From assembly GCA_026075535.2 (NCBI GenBank), contig AP026538.1, forward strand, positions 7,316,001 to 7,380,000: DNA of 64,000 bases, in the 5' to 3' direction. The notes under the pieces were generated by a model. It did no database searches. It saw only the letters and a program-made list of their open reading frames with translations, and had not been told where the DNA came from. This stretch comes from Tricholoma matsutake (taxonomy: Eukaryota > Basidiomycota > Agaricomycetes > Agaricales > Tricholomataceae). The position numbers were made by a program, and so were the translations under genes. Below are positions 51,891-63,216 of the stretch, piece by piece; within the stretch, counting starts at the first letter, position 1, and each line of letters opens with the position of its first letter.

Positions 51891-52478
51891 TTGGCGCCAT
51901 GTGTTCCTCTCTGCAGGGGGAACAGCAGATGTACGGACGGTACCAATAAACATGGTCATTGCGTCGAGTTGGTGTAGCATGGCATGAGAGGTGGCTTCAA
52001 TTTCCAGCCTCTCATTCACAGATAACGGCACTTCGTCCTCCACCAACTCAGGGATGGGGGGCAAAGGCGGTAACGGGGCAGGGGATGCCTCCGGATAGAA
52101 GAGCTCGGCAATGCCAAGCTCCTGTGAGTACATGTCCTCGCGTTCGAGACTGCGAGTCCATCGTTTATGTGCGACATGGACATCCTGCGCCCACAGCACA
52201 CGGTCTATCGTTTGCCTCGAGGCCAGCTTGGGGCTGCTCTCAGCGTAATTGAGGGCCTCTTGCATAGCAAGAGAGTCCTCGTCATCCTCAGGGTCGGAGA
52301 GGTCTTCTCCAGCCCATAGATCTCTAACTGCCCGTAGGGCAGTAGCTACATCTGGATCGTCTTGATCGTACCGGGTGTCGTAGTCTTGGACGCCATCGTC
52401 ATAGATGTCGCCCGTAATCAGGGAGGGGTCGTGTAGACCCCAGCGTGGTGTTTGGGCTCTGGTTTGCCGTTTAGGCAT
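51891..52478 (-). pseudogene. N-element protein N-terminal part (Nj)
   Basis: ATG 52478 (MPKRQTRAQTPRWGLHDPSL), type I, open through ERNTWRQMAWELF until LG breaks it. Without LG the frame would join 38733-38512 to give a protein of normal length. Confidence 0.75.
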
Positions 52479-53257
52479 TGAGAGGGGAAGTTAGTGCTAG
52501 TAGGTGATAGTAGAAATCAAGATACGTAGCGTGCCATCGATAACAGTTGGTCCCTTAACTCTATTCCGGGTCCACCCGATACTGCCTCCGAACGCTCCAA
52601 GGGGGGGACAGGCTGCACATCCTGTAACCCAGTGGGAGAAGATTGAACCCGGGTCATAACACCCTAGAAGAGTGAGCACCGGAGGTAGAGAGTTGGTGGT
52701 GAGTAGCGGCCACCAGAGCGTCGACCTAGCTGTCAGGGGGCACCATCGCCTGGCCCCTTTTAACGATGGTGTATTCCAACGGGTAGTCAGTGTAGCATGT
52801 CTCTAGTAATAGAAACTCACAGAGCATGGAGACTGGGAGCCTCCCAGATGGCCAGCAGTCCAGTAAGAACGTCCTTCCCCCTAAGCCAGACCTCCCCCAG
52901 CTAAACAAGCGCTTCTACTTGGGCGAGCATTGAAGCAGGCATCCCACACCCGCTCTAAGCCCCCATAGGGACCCAGACTACTCTTTCATAGACATCACTC
53001 ATCTAGCCAGGATCCTCGAAGCCAAGGGGCACGAGACAGATAGCAGTCACTGTTGGAAACAATGACCAAGACATCCCTGGAGATCGGATAGACGGATCTC
53101 TTAGCAAATCAGGGCAAGGCTGGAGACGCCGAGAGCGTTCGTGATGGTGAAATCCGATCGAAAATCGGACAAGAATTGCGGTCTCGACGTTGCTACCAAC
53201 ATCGAGCAGGAGTGTTTACCACTGTTTATGGTGGTTGTAACAAGTCAAGGAGCGATG

Positions 53258-53568
53258 GCAGTTGCGTATATTTAGTCAGAATGTTAACCGTAATTGGGGA
53301 TACATGGACTCGTTACTGACAGACCTTATAGATGATTATGATGTGCTGTTTATCCAAGAGCCTCCATGGCGATTAATAAGATACGCCCCTTCTGCCCATA
53401 ACAGGGAAGGGGAAGAAGTTATAGGCGCACCAATGAGCCCAAATTGGGGTACCTTAGTGTGCCCCTTGGGCATCGATTCCCCTCCACGCGTTGCTGTATA
53501 CTTTGCGAACAGCATCGCTAATTTAAGACCAGGTCTCAGGAGAGATCTGATCGATGATTGTGACATCC
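53258..53568 (+). pseudogene. LINE ORF2 endonuclease start, LF fragment
   Basis: About 100 codons from LRIFSQNVNRNWGYMDSLLT through FIQEPPWRLIRYAPSA to LRRDLIDDCDIL, then Nm interrupts. The first few codons, including the ATG, were replaced by the Nj junction. Confidence 0.8.
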
Positions 53569-54834
53569 TTTTTTTTTTTTTTTTGGATCAGAATTTATAA
53601 CGTGGGGCTCGAACGCAGTCCGCGGAGCAAGGTACAAACTTGGGTACTACTTTATCTACATGTTCCCCTCGCCCATCTCCCACTCAGGTCCCCGTTTTAG
53701 CCACTTTAGGCGGGCAGTGCCACAGATGTTGGCCTCTCAGCCAGGAAAGGCAATAATCTGGAGGGGGCGCCCCCCCCTCCCGAAGTTAGCCATTAGATCA
53801 CCCCCTGGAGCAAGCGGTCCCCCAGCCACATGTCCGACCGAGGCCAGACCAGGTGCAGCAGTGTTAATTCACCGTAAATCCCCCCTTGCGGGAGGAATAA
53901 CTGTCTGCGTTTTTCCAGCCAACAAGGATTGACCACCCCAGACGAATGAGGTGGACCATCACTGTGTTGTGCACGAGTGACAGTAATGAGGTGGGTGGTT
54001 GTTCACCTGGTTATTCACCGTGACCGCCGTAAGTAGGGGGCCAAGACCCCCCTCGAGCAAATGCACCCATGTGCACTCACTCGATGACATCGTCCCCCCC
54101 ACAGTCGGGGGAAGGTATAGGGAAGCGACACCATGTCACCATCCCGATAGTGGCCACCAGTTACTTGGTGGCCGTGAACGTAGAGGGGGATAGCCCCCTG
54201 TGCTAGTTGCAGCGCTGCTGTTCATGAGGACCTCGAGGACGACGGCGCCGTGCTGGGGATGAGGGTTCCCCAGATTGAAGCTCTGATTGAGCGGTGTGCA
54301 CTGCCGCGTAGGAAGCCTGGAAGGCTGCCAGAGACGTGAGATCGAGAGGTGTCGGAACGGCTGCTAGTTCCGCCGACATCGTCTCAGACAGTCGCCAGGT
54401 GGTCGTGAATAACTCCCAGGCCATTTGGCGCCATGTGTTCCTCTCTGCAGGGGGAACAGCGGATGTATGGATGGTACCAACGAACATGGTCATCGTGTCG
54501 AGTTGGTGTAGCATGGCATGAGAGGTGGCTTCGATTTCCAGCCTCTCATTCACAGATAACAGCACTTCGTCCTCCACCAGCTCAGGGATGGGGGGCAAAG
54601 GCGGTAACGGGGCAGGGGATGCCTCCGGATAGAAGAGCTCAGCAATGCCGAGCTCCTGAGTGTACATGTCCTCGCGTTCGAGACTGCGAGTCCATCGTTT
54701 ATGTGCGACATGGACGTCCTGCGCCCACAGCACACGGTCGATTGTTTGGCTCGAGGCCAGCTTGGGGCTGCTCTTGGCATAATTGAGGGCCTCTTGCATA
54801 GCAAGAGAGTCCTCGTCATTCTCAGGGTCGGAGA
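53569..54834 (-). mobile_element. N element copy Nm, 5' part deleted
   Basis: Poly(A) 53569-53584, tail CTGATCC; 3' region and most of the ORF are present. It stops at 54834 inside the acidic part of the ORF and continues as LINE ORF1. GAGA (54831-54834) is shared by both sides, suggesting microhomology-mediated deletion. No right-hand target duplication. Confidence 0.85.
54203..54834 (-). pseudogene. N-element protein, N-terminus lost (Nm)
   Basis: Type I from the DSLAMQEALNYAKSSPKLAS region (54799) to the basic end RGPHEQQRCN. The first ~65 residues are deleted. Minor changes (LDTMTMFVGTIHTSA) occur in the core. Confidence 0.72.
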
Positions 54835-54890
54835 TATAGAGTGCACGTATCCGACATCTTCAAATCGCATACTACTCGGGGGGGGGGGAC
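54831..54890 (-). pseudogene. LINE ORF1 sliver (probably LD)
   Basis: About 60 bp matching ORF1 around MSDTCTVYLN, minus strand. Its position fits LD ORF1 resuming after LF, but about 110 bp expected in between are missing. Nn is inserted at its right end beside a G-run. Confidence 0.65.
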
Positions 54891-56307
54891 TTTTTTTTTT
54901 TTTTTTTTTGCATCAACAATTTATAACGCGGGGCTCGATCGCAGTCCGCGGAGCAGGATACAAACTTGGGTACTACTATAACTACGCTTCCCCTCACCCA
55001 TATCCCACTCAGGTCCCCGTTTTAGCCACTTTAGGCGGGCAGTGCCACAGACGTTGGCCTCTCAGCCAGAAAAGGCAATAATCTGAAGGGGGAGACCCCC
55101 TCCCGAAGCTAGCCATTAGATCACCCACTGGTGCGAAGCGGTCCCCCAGCCACATATCCAACCGAAGTCAGATCAGGCACGGCCGTGTTAATTCACTGTA
55201 AATTCCCCCTTGCGGGAGGAATAACCATCCGCATACTCCCAGCCAATGAGGATTGACCACCCCAGACGAATGAGGTGGACCATCACCGTGTAATGCACGC
55301 GTGACAGTAATGTGGCGGCTGGTTGTTCACCTGGTTATTCACCGGAACTGTCGTAGGCAGGGGGCCAAGGCCCCCCTTGAGCAAATGCGCTGCAAGGACA
55401 TGCACTCGATAACAGTTTCCCCCCCGCAGCGGGGAGAACGTAAAGGGCAGCAACACTTGTCACCAACCCGACAGCAGCCAGCAGACTGGCGGTGATGGGT
55501 GTGGAGCGGAATGCCCCACACGAGTAATGGCACGGCCATCTGTGATGATGACGGCACTGTACTGGGAACGAGGGTTCCCCAGATTGAAGCTCTGCTAGAG
55601 CTGTTGGCATCGCCACACAGGAAGCTGGGACAGCTGCCAGAGGCGTAGGATCGTTGGAACGATCGTCTCTGGTTGTCCGCTTGGGCATCAGGAGCAAGTT
55701 AGTACTGGTATATGATGCTAGTGATCGAAATATGCAGCGTGCAGTGTAAGCGAGGGCCTCCTGCCTAGCAAAAAGTCCTCGTAGTCATCAGGGTCGGGGA
55801 GGTTCTCCCCAGCCCACAGATCTCAAACTGCCTAGGGCAGCTGCTACCTCCAGTTCGTTCTGTGAGAGCTGGGTGTCGTAGTCTTGGGCATCATCACCAA
55901 CGATGTCACCCGTAATCAAGGTGGGGTCGTGAAGGCCCCAGCATGTGGTTTGGTCTCTGTTCAGCCATTTGGGCATTGAGAGTGAGTTAGCACAGGTAAA
56001 TGACGATAACAGTCAAAGTACGTAGCGTAAGGTTGATAACAGATGGCCCCTTATCTCAGTTCCAGGTCCACCCGATACAGCCTCCAAACGCTCCGAGGGG
56101 GCGAACAGGCCGCGCACCCTGTTGCCTGGTGGGAGAAGATTGAACCCAGGTCATCACACCCCAGAGGAGTGAGCACCGGAGGTGAAGAGTCGGTGGTGAA
56201 ATGCGGCCACCAGAGCATTGACCTAGCTATCAGGGGGCACCATCACCCAGCCCCTTTTAGCGACGGTGTATTCCAACAGGTAAGTCAGTGTAGCTTGTCC
56301 CTAGTAG
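54891..56307 (-). mobile_element. N element copy Nn (subfamily III), partial
   Basis: Poly(A) 54891-54909, tail GTTGATGC (variant of GTTGACCC). Third member of the short subfamily with Nb and Ne. LI is inserted in its leader at 56307, so the 5' end lies outside the window. Confidence 0.85.
55335..55976 (-). pseudogene. Degenerate N ORF, subfamily III, Nn
   Basis: First start at 55976 (MPKWLNRDQTTCWGLHDPTL), ended at 55788 by the shared indel; second frame 55697-55335 is again 120 aa (MPKRTTRDDRSND). Three copies keep the same 120-aa length, but they are close relatives, so this alone does not show selection. Confidence 0.6.
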
Positions 56308-56853
56308 TTTTTTTTTTTTTTTTTTTTTTGGGTCAAAGATTTATAACGCGGCGCCCGATCGCAGTCCGCGGTAGAGACATACAAACGAAGTACACTACGC
56401 CCAGCCCAAGTCCTCCTCCTGCTGATCTTCGCACCAACCACCTGGATAGCTGCAAAGGCCACTAAGGGGGCTCCCTTTATCGAGTAAACGGACTTGCCAG
56501 TGGTGGCGTACCGACAACCCGAGCTTGACGATGCCGTGTTCCCCGACTCCCTACGGGTATAAGTGCAAGATTTAGGGGATACTGCCGCCCCGACGTGAGC
56601 CTCTCAGCTCGGAAAGGAGGGTGTAATCAGCAGCGAAGCCGTAACGCGCAACCGACAGTGGATCTGGAAGCGCTCAGGCGCCTCCCCGAACCAGTACCTA
56701 GTTTTGTGTCCCCCCTCCCTGACAGTCGCTCCTGAACACGGGTGGGCCCCCTTTATGAGGGTTAACGGACTCGTCTGGCGCCCTACGGCCACCCTGACAT
56801 ACCGATAACACTAGCCAGAACCAGACGGGGGTCATATGCCCTGCGCGCACAAC

Positions 56854-59800
56854 CTATCCTGGATCCCACGCAAGTGAGTTGAACGACCCTAACGCAGGGT
56901 TGTTGTCCATGAATTCGTGGAAGCCTTCAACGGAGTCGGGGCTTGCACGAGTTTCCTTGCGATTCACTTTGGGGCAGACACGTAGTAAATGGTCTCGAGT
57001 TTGTATCTCGGGGCCAAGACACCAATATTGGTATTCCCCGTCCAGGGATAGACGCTGACGATACTCCCCTATAGGAGCATGGCCAGTGATCATGCGAGTC
57101 GAACGGGAAGTCAACGTAGTGTTGTTTCCCATTACTTTCAGCCAAGGCCCACCTTTGTGGGTCGAGGGTAATACTGGTTTTCCACCAACTCCTTTGAGTT
57201 GATAGAAGTGCCGACCACGGTATGCAGGATCTGAGAACCGGGTGTGCCAATCCTTACAAATGGCCTTTTCGACCTGGTTTTTAAGGTAGTCTAAAGACGT
57301 CCGCGGGTGTCTGCCCACGGAGATCTTGGTAGATGTAGCAACATCATGAGCCATTTTGTGTACGTTCCACTCGAATTTCGAGGGAACATGCCAGAATGTA
57401 ACTTTCCTCTCCTCGTCTCCAGCTAGCCAAGGACGAAGGGAGCGACAGGCATCCAGAGCAAACACTTGCTCAGAGCGTGGCCTAGGATCAATTAGGGACT
57501 CAATGCCCATAGTAGAATCCGAGAATATCACCAACTTTTTGCATCCCCTGCTGCACGCAGCCGAGACGCCCAATTGGAGAGCGAAGAGTTCGACTTCTGG
57601 AGGGGTTCTCCTCCCAGAAGCAGAGACAACGCGATCGACCTGTTCTCCCTGTCCGAAGACAAGAGCACAGGCGACGGCCTGAAATTTGGCATCTGTGGGC
57701 ACTGAGGCGTCCACTGCAATGACGAGAGTGTCGTCCTCGACCAGGGCAGTAGCCCAGGCCTTGTTGAGGTCACTCCTATAAGAATTCGATTAGGCCCTAA
57801 GATCGCTCTTAGGGGGTGTGATGGAGCCAGTAGAGGGGTTCTGAATACTCCTCTGTCGACTAAGCGACGCAGTAACAGCTGCATAGGCAGCAGTCCAGCG
57901 ATACTTTCCAGGCCACCGATAGGGGTGGTTCTGAATGCACCGAGGATCCAACGTGCAGCGATGGACTGCACTTGGGCCAACGTCTTGATAACACCTTTGA
58001 CGCGAGCGCCTTTGAAGTGCCATAATCTGAGTCCGTATGTCATAATGGGTACGACGCACGAACGGTAGAGTAGGCGTTTCTGCATAGGAGTTAGCCCTCT
58101 GACAGAATTGCCGAGCATTCCCATCGCCCTCGCAGTGGTGAGAGCTTTGGTGGAGTAGAATCGCGTATGCTCCTTGAAGGAGAGCTTTCGGTCAAAGAAG
58201 AATCCGAGGTACCTCCAGGTGACCTTGGGTTTGAGAGGGGTGTTGCCCGTATAGGGGGCAAACCCCAGATCGATGGGTAAGGGAGTGAATCTCCTCGCCC
58301 TTGAAAAGTGGAAAATCTTGGACTTGTCATGTTCGAGGACTAGTCCGAGGGAGGTGAATGCCTGGAAGATCCAGCCATACGCTTTCTTTAGAAGGGGGAG
58401 GTTGTCCTCCAACTGTGGGGAGCGGGCGATGAGGGTACCATCGTCCACATACGACATGAGATCGACATCTCTGCCGATTTCGCTTCTTCTGAAGAGCTTC
58501 ATGATGGGCGTCAAATATAACGCCGATAAGACAGGGGACAGGGCAGAACCTTGTCCCACTCCCACATCTGCTGCAAAGGAGCCCGATGAGAAAGTGTTCC
58601 ATTTGTAGGTCGTCTTGCGACCAACTAGGTAAGACCGGAAGAAGTTCACTACTTGCGCAGGGAACCCCGACCGAGAGATGATCTCCAACAGAACTTGGTG
58701 GTTCAAGGAGGGGAAGAATTGAGCGATGTCGAAAGTGACAACACTTGTCTTAAGTCCTTTGGCCCATCCTGCCCTGACAAGATGAGTGAGGTAGATTCCT
58801 GCATCCTCAGTGGAACGCTGGGCGACACCTCCGAACTGATTCTGCTCGAAGGCCTCGTGTGCGACGCCATCAAATTGAAGTCGTTTGGACAACATCTTTT
58901 TGACTAATTTACCCAGAGTGTTCAGAAGCACGATGGGTCTGAACGACTTAGGGGTAGAATAATTAGGTTTCCCTGGCTTCGGGATAATAACCGACAGGGA
59001 TTCCTTAAAATGAGCTGGCCAATGGCCTGCAGTGATGCATGCCTCAGCGATGCGGGTGATAAGCCCTGCCACCTCTGGGTTGCTACACCAGTGTTTAAGG
59101 TGCGACCATGTAACATGATCGGGACCTGGAGCGGAACGGGAAGAACACGCGTTTAGCGCTTCTTTCATTTCCGTGACAGAGAACGGGATCCAGACCCTTT
59201 CAGGCACAGGGTCGAGTTCATCAAGAATGCTCAGATCGACTACTCGATCTGAGGCAGCATTATAAGACCCATCAAGGGCAGCCCACAGCGAGTCCAGATC
59301 GTTGCAGGGTTCTCCCCGATAGGAGATAGCCTCATACGATGGGAGGTTGCGTTGACGAGTCCAGGACATTAAGTCCCAGGGTCGCCTATTCATCGTAGCC
59401 ACTTCTTGGATACGGTCATCAAAAAAAGCACGCTTTGCTTGTCGCATGACTTTCCTGTAAAGCTTCCAGTCTTCCCCATCCGGAGAAGCCCTGTACGCAT
59501 CTAGGGCGCCGCTGCATTCGTCTGTCCACCAACCTTTGGACGACTTGCCGAGGCGAGATTCCTTGGCATGGTTTTCCCATGCCTTGTTTAAAATCGTTGA
59601 TATCGCCGAGATGACGTCATCGATTTCTGCCGACGTTTCTCCGTGCCAATTTAGCCACGGATCTAGAGCGGAGGAGACAGCATCACGATATGACGCTTCC
59701 TCCTCGGATCCTTTTTTGATGGACCACTTGGTGACCGGAACCAGAGATCCCGGGCCAGGCAGCACCAACGTCAGGGGAGCGTGGTCAGACGTTCCCCTGG

Positions 59801-59973
59801 CTTCAGGTACGATCTTGCAGTACAATACAAATCTAAGATCTGTAGGTACGAACATCAGGTCGATCACCGTGGGGTGAAGGCCCTGTTGAGGGGGAAAATG
59901 GGTAGGGCCCTCCGCTACTGGTAGGGCTCTAGTCAGGCCTAATGCTGTGGCTGTTTCCACTAAGTGGTCAGCG
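56854..59973 (-). pseudogene. LINE ORF2, endonuclease end to C-terminus, LI
   Basis: Intact from the endonuclease end (TVIDLMFVP, TSDHAP) through RT (FDIAQFFPS, GVGQGSALSP, YVDD) to RAILGPN. There about 230 bp are deleted (junction near 57784): the GTTHSHELGLWGG linker is gone and SYRSDL follows out of frame. The RNase H then stays open in another frame (57783-56854) to DPG-stop. The deletion falls between RT thumb and RNase H, so RNase H would not be translated. Confidence 0.85.
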
Positions 59974-62142
59974 TTCTACCTTACCCACCTGGTTAGGGCA
60001 GGGTGGGCCAAAGGGCTCAAAACGAGTGTTGTCGCTTTCGACATCGCTCAGTTCTTCCCATCCTTGAACCACCAGGTTCTGTTGGAAATTATCTCTCGGT
60101 CGGGGTTTCCTGCGCAAGTACTAAACTTCTTCCGCTCATATCTTGTCGGTCGCAAAACGACCTACAAATGGAATGCTTTCTCATCTGGCTCCTTCGCAGC
60201 CGATGTGGGAGTGGGTCAAGGCTCTGCTCTGTCCCCTGTCCTGTCGGCGTTATATTTGACGCCCATCATGAAGCTCTTCAGAAGAAGCGAAGTCAGCAGA
60301 GATGTCGACCTCATGTCCTATGTGGACGATGGTAGCCTCATCGCCCGCTCCCCACAGTTGGAGGACAATATTCCCCTTCTCAAAAAAGCGTATGGCTGGG
60401 TTTTCCAGGCATTCACCTCCCTCGGGCTTGTCCTGGAACATGACAAGTCTGAAATATTTCATTTCTCAAGGGCGAGGAGGTTCACTCCCTTACCCATCGA
60501 TCTGGGGTTTGCCCCCTATACGGGCAACACCCCTCTCAAACCCAAGGTCACCTGGAGGTACCTCGGATTCTTCTTCGACCGTAAGCTCTCATTCAAGGAG
60601 CATACGCGATTTTACTCCACCAAAGCTCTCACCACGGCGAGGGCGATGGGAATGCTGGGCAATTCTGTCAGAGGGCTAACCCCCATGCAGAAACGCCTAC
60701 TTTACCGTTCGTGCGTCGTACCCATTATGACGTACGGACTCAGACTATGGCACTTCAAAGGCGCTCGCGTCAAAGGTGTCATTAAGACGTTGGCCCAAGT
60801 GCAGTCCATCGCTGCACGCTGGATCCTCGGTGCATTCAGAACCACCCCCATCGGTGGCCTGGAAAGTATCGCTGGACTGCTGCCTATGCAGCTGTTACTG
60901 CGTCGCTTGGTCGACAGAGGGGTATTCAGGACCCCTCTATTGGCCCCATCACACCCCCTAAGAGCGATCTTAGGACCTAATCACGTCGGCACTACCCACT
61001 CTCATGAGCTAGGACTCTGGGGAGGGAACGTGCTCGACACACTCAACCTGCAAGGTCCATCTGTCGCCTCGGCCGCAGCTCTGGCCCTCGTACCAGGCGA
61101 TGAGTTCGACCCCTTTGGGGAAGAAAACACACCTGGAAACAGAGTGAAGGATCTATTCCCCACTCGTTTTTCTTCCCATCGCCTCACCTCTAAGGAGGAT
61201 GGAGCGAGGAATTCTTACAGGAGTGACCTCGACAAAGCCTGGGCTTCGGCCCAGGTGGAGGATGACACTCTCGTCATTGCAGTGGACGCCTCAGTGCCCA
61301 CAGATGCTAAATTTCAGGCTGTCGCCTGCGCTCTTGTCTTCGGACAGGGAGAACAGATCGATCGCGTTGTCTCTGCTTCTGGGAGGAGAACCCCCCCAGA
61401 AGTCGAACTCTTCGCTCTCCAATTGGGCGTCTCGGCTGCGTGCAGCAGAGGTTGCAAAAAATTGGTGATATTCTCGGATTCGACTACGGGCATTGAGTCC
61501 CTAGTCGATCCTAAGCCACGCTCTGGGCAAATCTTTGCCTTGGACGCTTGTTGCTCTCTTCGTCCCTGGTTAGCGGGAGACAAGGAGAGAAATGTAACAT
61601 TCTGGCACGTCCCCTCGAAGTTCGAGTGGAACGTTCACAAGATGGCTCACGATGTAGCTACATCTACCAAGATCTCCGTGGGCAGACACCCGCGGACGTC
61701 TTTAGATTACCTTAGAAACCAGGTCGAAAAGGCCATTTGTAAGGATTGGCACACCCGGTTCGCAGATCCTGCGTACCGGGGACGACACTTCTACCAACTC
61801 AAAGGAGTTGGCGGAAAACCAGTATTACCCTCGACTCACAAACGTGGGCCTTGGCTGAAAGTAATGGGAAACAACACTACGTTGACCTCCCGTTCGACTC
61901 GTATGATCACTGGCCACGCTCCTATAGGGGAGTATCGTCAACGTTTATCCCTCGACGGGGAATACCAATGCTGGTGCCTTGGTCCTGACATACAAACTCG
62001 GGATCATCTGCTACGCGTCTGCCCCAAGGTGGATCGCAAAGAAACTCGTGCGAGCCCAGACTCTGTCGAAGGCTTCCACGAATTTATGGACAATAATCCG
62101 GTATTAGGATCGTTCAACTCACTTGCGTGGGACCCAGGATAG
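59974..62142 (+). pseudogene. LINE ORF2 C-terminal half, LJ (truncated, otherwise open)
   Basis: 722 codons without a stop: FDIAQFFPSLNHQVLLE, GVGQGSALSP, DLMSYVDDGSLIARSP, thumb, RNase H (VIAVDASVPTD, EVELFALQLG, VIFSDSTTG, WNVHKMAHDVA) and CWCLGPDIQTRDHLLRVCP. YVDDGS replaces the usual YVDDGT. The upstream endonuclease is absent, so it is not a functional gene; the good frame shows recent insertion. The apparent ATG at 59947 belongs to the LI flank. Confidence 0.88.
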
Positions 62143-62680
62143 GTTGTGCGCGCAGGGCGTATGACCCCCGTCTGGTTCTAGCTAGTGTTATCGGTATGTC
62201 GGGGTGGCCGTTGGGCACCAGACGAGTCCGTTAACCCTCATAAAGGGGGCCCACCCGTGTTCAGGAGCGACTGTCAGGGAGGGGGGACACGAACCTAGGT
62301 ACCGGTTCGGGGAGGCGCCTGAGCGCTTTCAGATCCGTTGTCGGTTGTGCGCTACAGCTCTAACGCTGACTGCGCCTTCCTTTCCGAGCTGAGAGGCTCA
62401 TGTCGGGGCGGCAGTTTCCCCTAAATCTTGCACACATACCCGTAGGGATTCGGGGAACATGGCATCGTCAAGTCCGGGTTGTCGGTACGCCACCACTGGC
62501 AAGTCCGTTTACTCGATAAAGGGGGCCCCCTTAGTAGTCATTGCAGCTATCCAGGTGGTTGGTGCGAAGATTAGCAGGAGGAGGACCGGGGCTGGGCGTA
62601 GTGTACTTCGTTTGTATGTCTCTACCGCGGACTGCGATCGGGCGCCGCGTTATAAACTTTTGACCCAAAAAAAAAAAAAA
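62143..62680 (+). other. LINE 3'UTR and poly(A), LJ
   Basis: Same layout as in LG: duplicated ATAAAGGGGG motif (near 62240 and 62515), CTGAGAGGC block near 62388, terminal CGCGG/CCGCG stem-loop and TTTTGACCC before the A-run. Confidence 0.85.
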
Positions 62681-63216
62681 AAGTGGTCAGCGTGAATTGA
62701 GTGCTCAGGCCCCTGGGGATCCCAGGATGCGTGCCTCACGTTAAAGTCGCCACACATGAAGTGTAGGCGTGGGATCGTCATGACGCTCTCGAACAAGAGT
62801 GTGATGGCCGAATGTTGGCTGTCCGAGTAAACGTTAGCAAGCAGCATGACATCCTCCCCTATTCCCAGTGAGAACAGAAGAATGTCACGATCGTCGATCA
62901 GATCTCGTCTGAGACCCGGTCTTAGATTGGCGATGCTGTTCGCAAAATATACAGCGACGCGTGGAGGGGAGTCGATCCCCGATGGGCGCACTAAGGTACC
63001 CCAATTTGGGCTCATCGGTGCGCCAATGACTTCTTCCCCGTCCCTGTTGTGGGCAGAGGGGGCGTGTCTTATTAATCGCCAAGGAGGCTCTTGGATAAAA
63101 AGCAAATCATAATCTTCTATAAGGTCTGCCAGTAACGAGTCCATGTATCCCCAATTACGGTTAACATTCTGACTAAATACGCGCAACTGCGGTGTAGATC
63201 TAAGTCTATCCCTCAT
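62681..63216 (-). pseudogene. LINE ORF2 N-terminus (endonuclease), LI
   Basis: ATG 63216 (MRDRLRSTPQLRVFSQNVNR) to GDFNVRHASWDP and EHSIHADH, where LJ interrupts. Open in this segment. Continues at 59973. The ATG again follows the ORF1 TAA directly (63219-63217). Confidence 0.87.

Larger units (their letters stand above)
37877..53253 (-). mobile_element. N element copy Nj (type I), split by LG
   Basis: Poly(A) 37877-37893, tail CTGATCC, 5' end 53253. Own sequence is 37877-38733 and 51876-53253. LG is inserted in its ORF with the 15-bp duplication TAACTCCCAGGCCAT. Nj itself has no target duplication: LF 5'UTR lies on one side and LF ORF2 on the other. Confidence 0.85.
37759..53568 (+). mobile_element. 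LINE copy LF (5'UTR and endonuclease start), split
   Basis: 5' end of L in plus orientation (37759-37876), cut in the 5'UTR by Nj; own sequence resumes at 53258-53568 with the start of ORF2. All of ORF1 is absent, so Nj has discordant flanks. The rest of ORF2 is lost beyond Nm. Confidence 0.75.
59974..62680 (+). mobile_element. 5'-truncated LINE copy LJ
   Basis: Starts inside the RT (YLTHLVRAGW) and runs to poly(A) 62667-62682. Duplication AAGTGGTCAGCG at 59962-59973 and 62681-62692. Inserted head-on (opposite orientation) into LI ORF2. Confidence 0.93.

Noticed and set aside
59947..59973. ATG at 59947 as the start of the long LJ frame
   Set aside because: These bases belong to the antisense LI flank. 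LJ begins at 59974 by its target duplication, so the apparent start is accidental.
62215..62245. CAGACGAGTCCG in the LINE 3'UTR resembling a hammerhead ribozyme core
   Set aside because: The invariant CUGANGA and GAAA core residues are not present, and no three-stem junction could be drawn.
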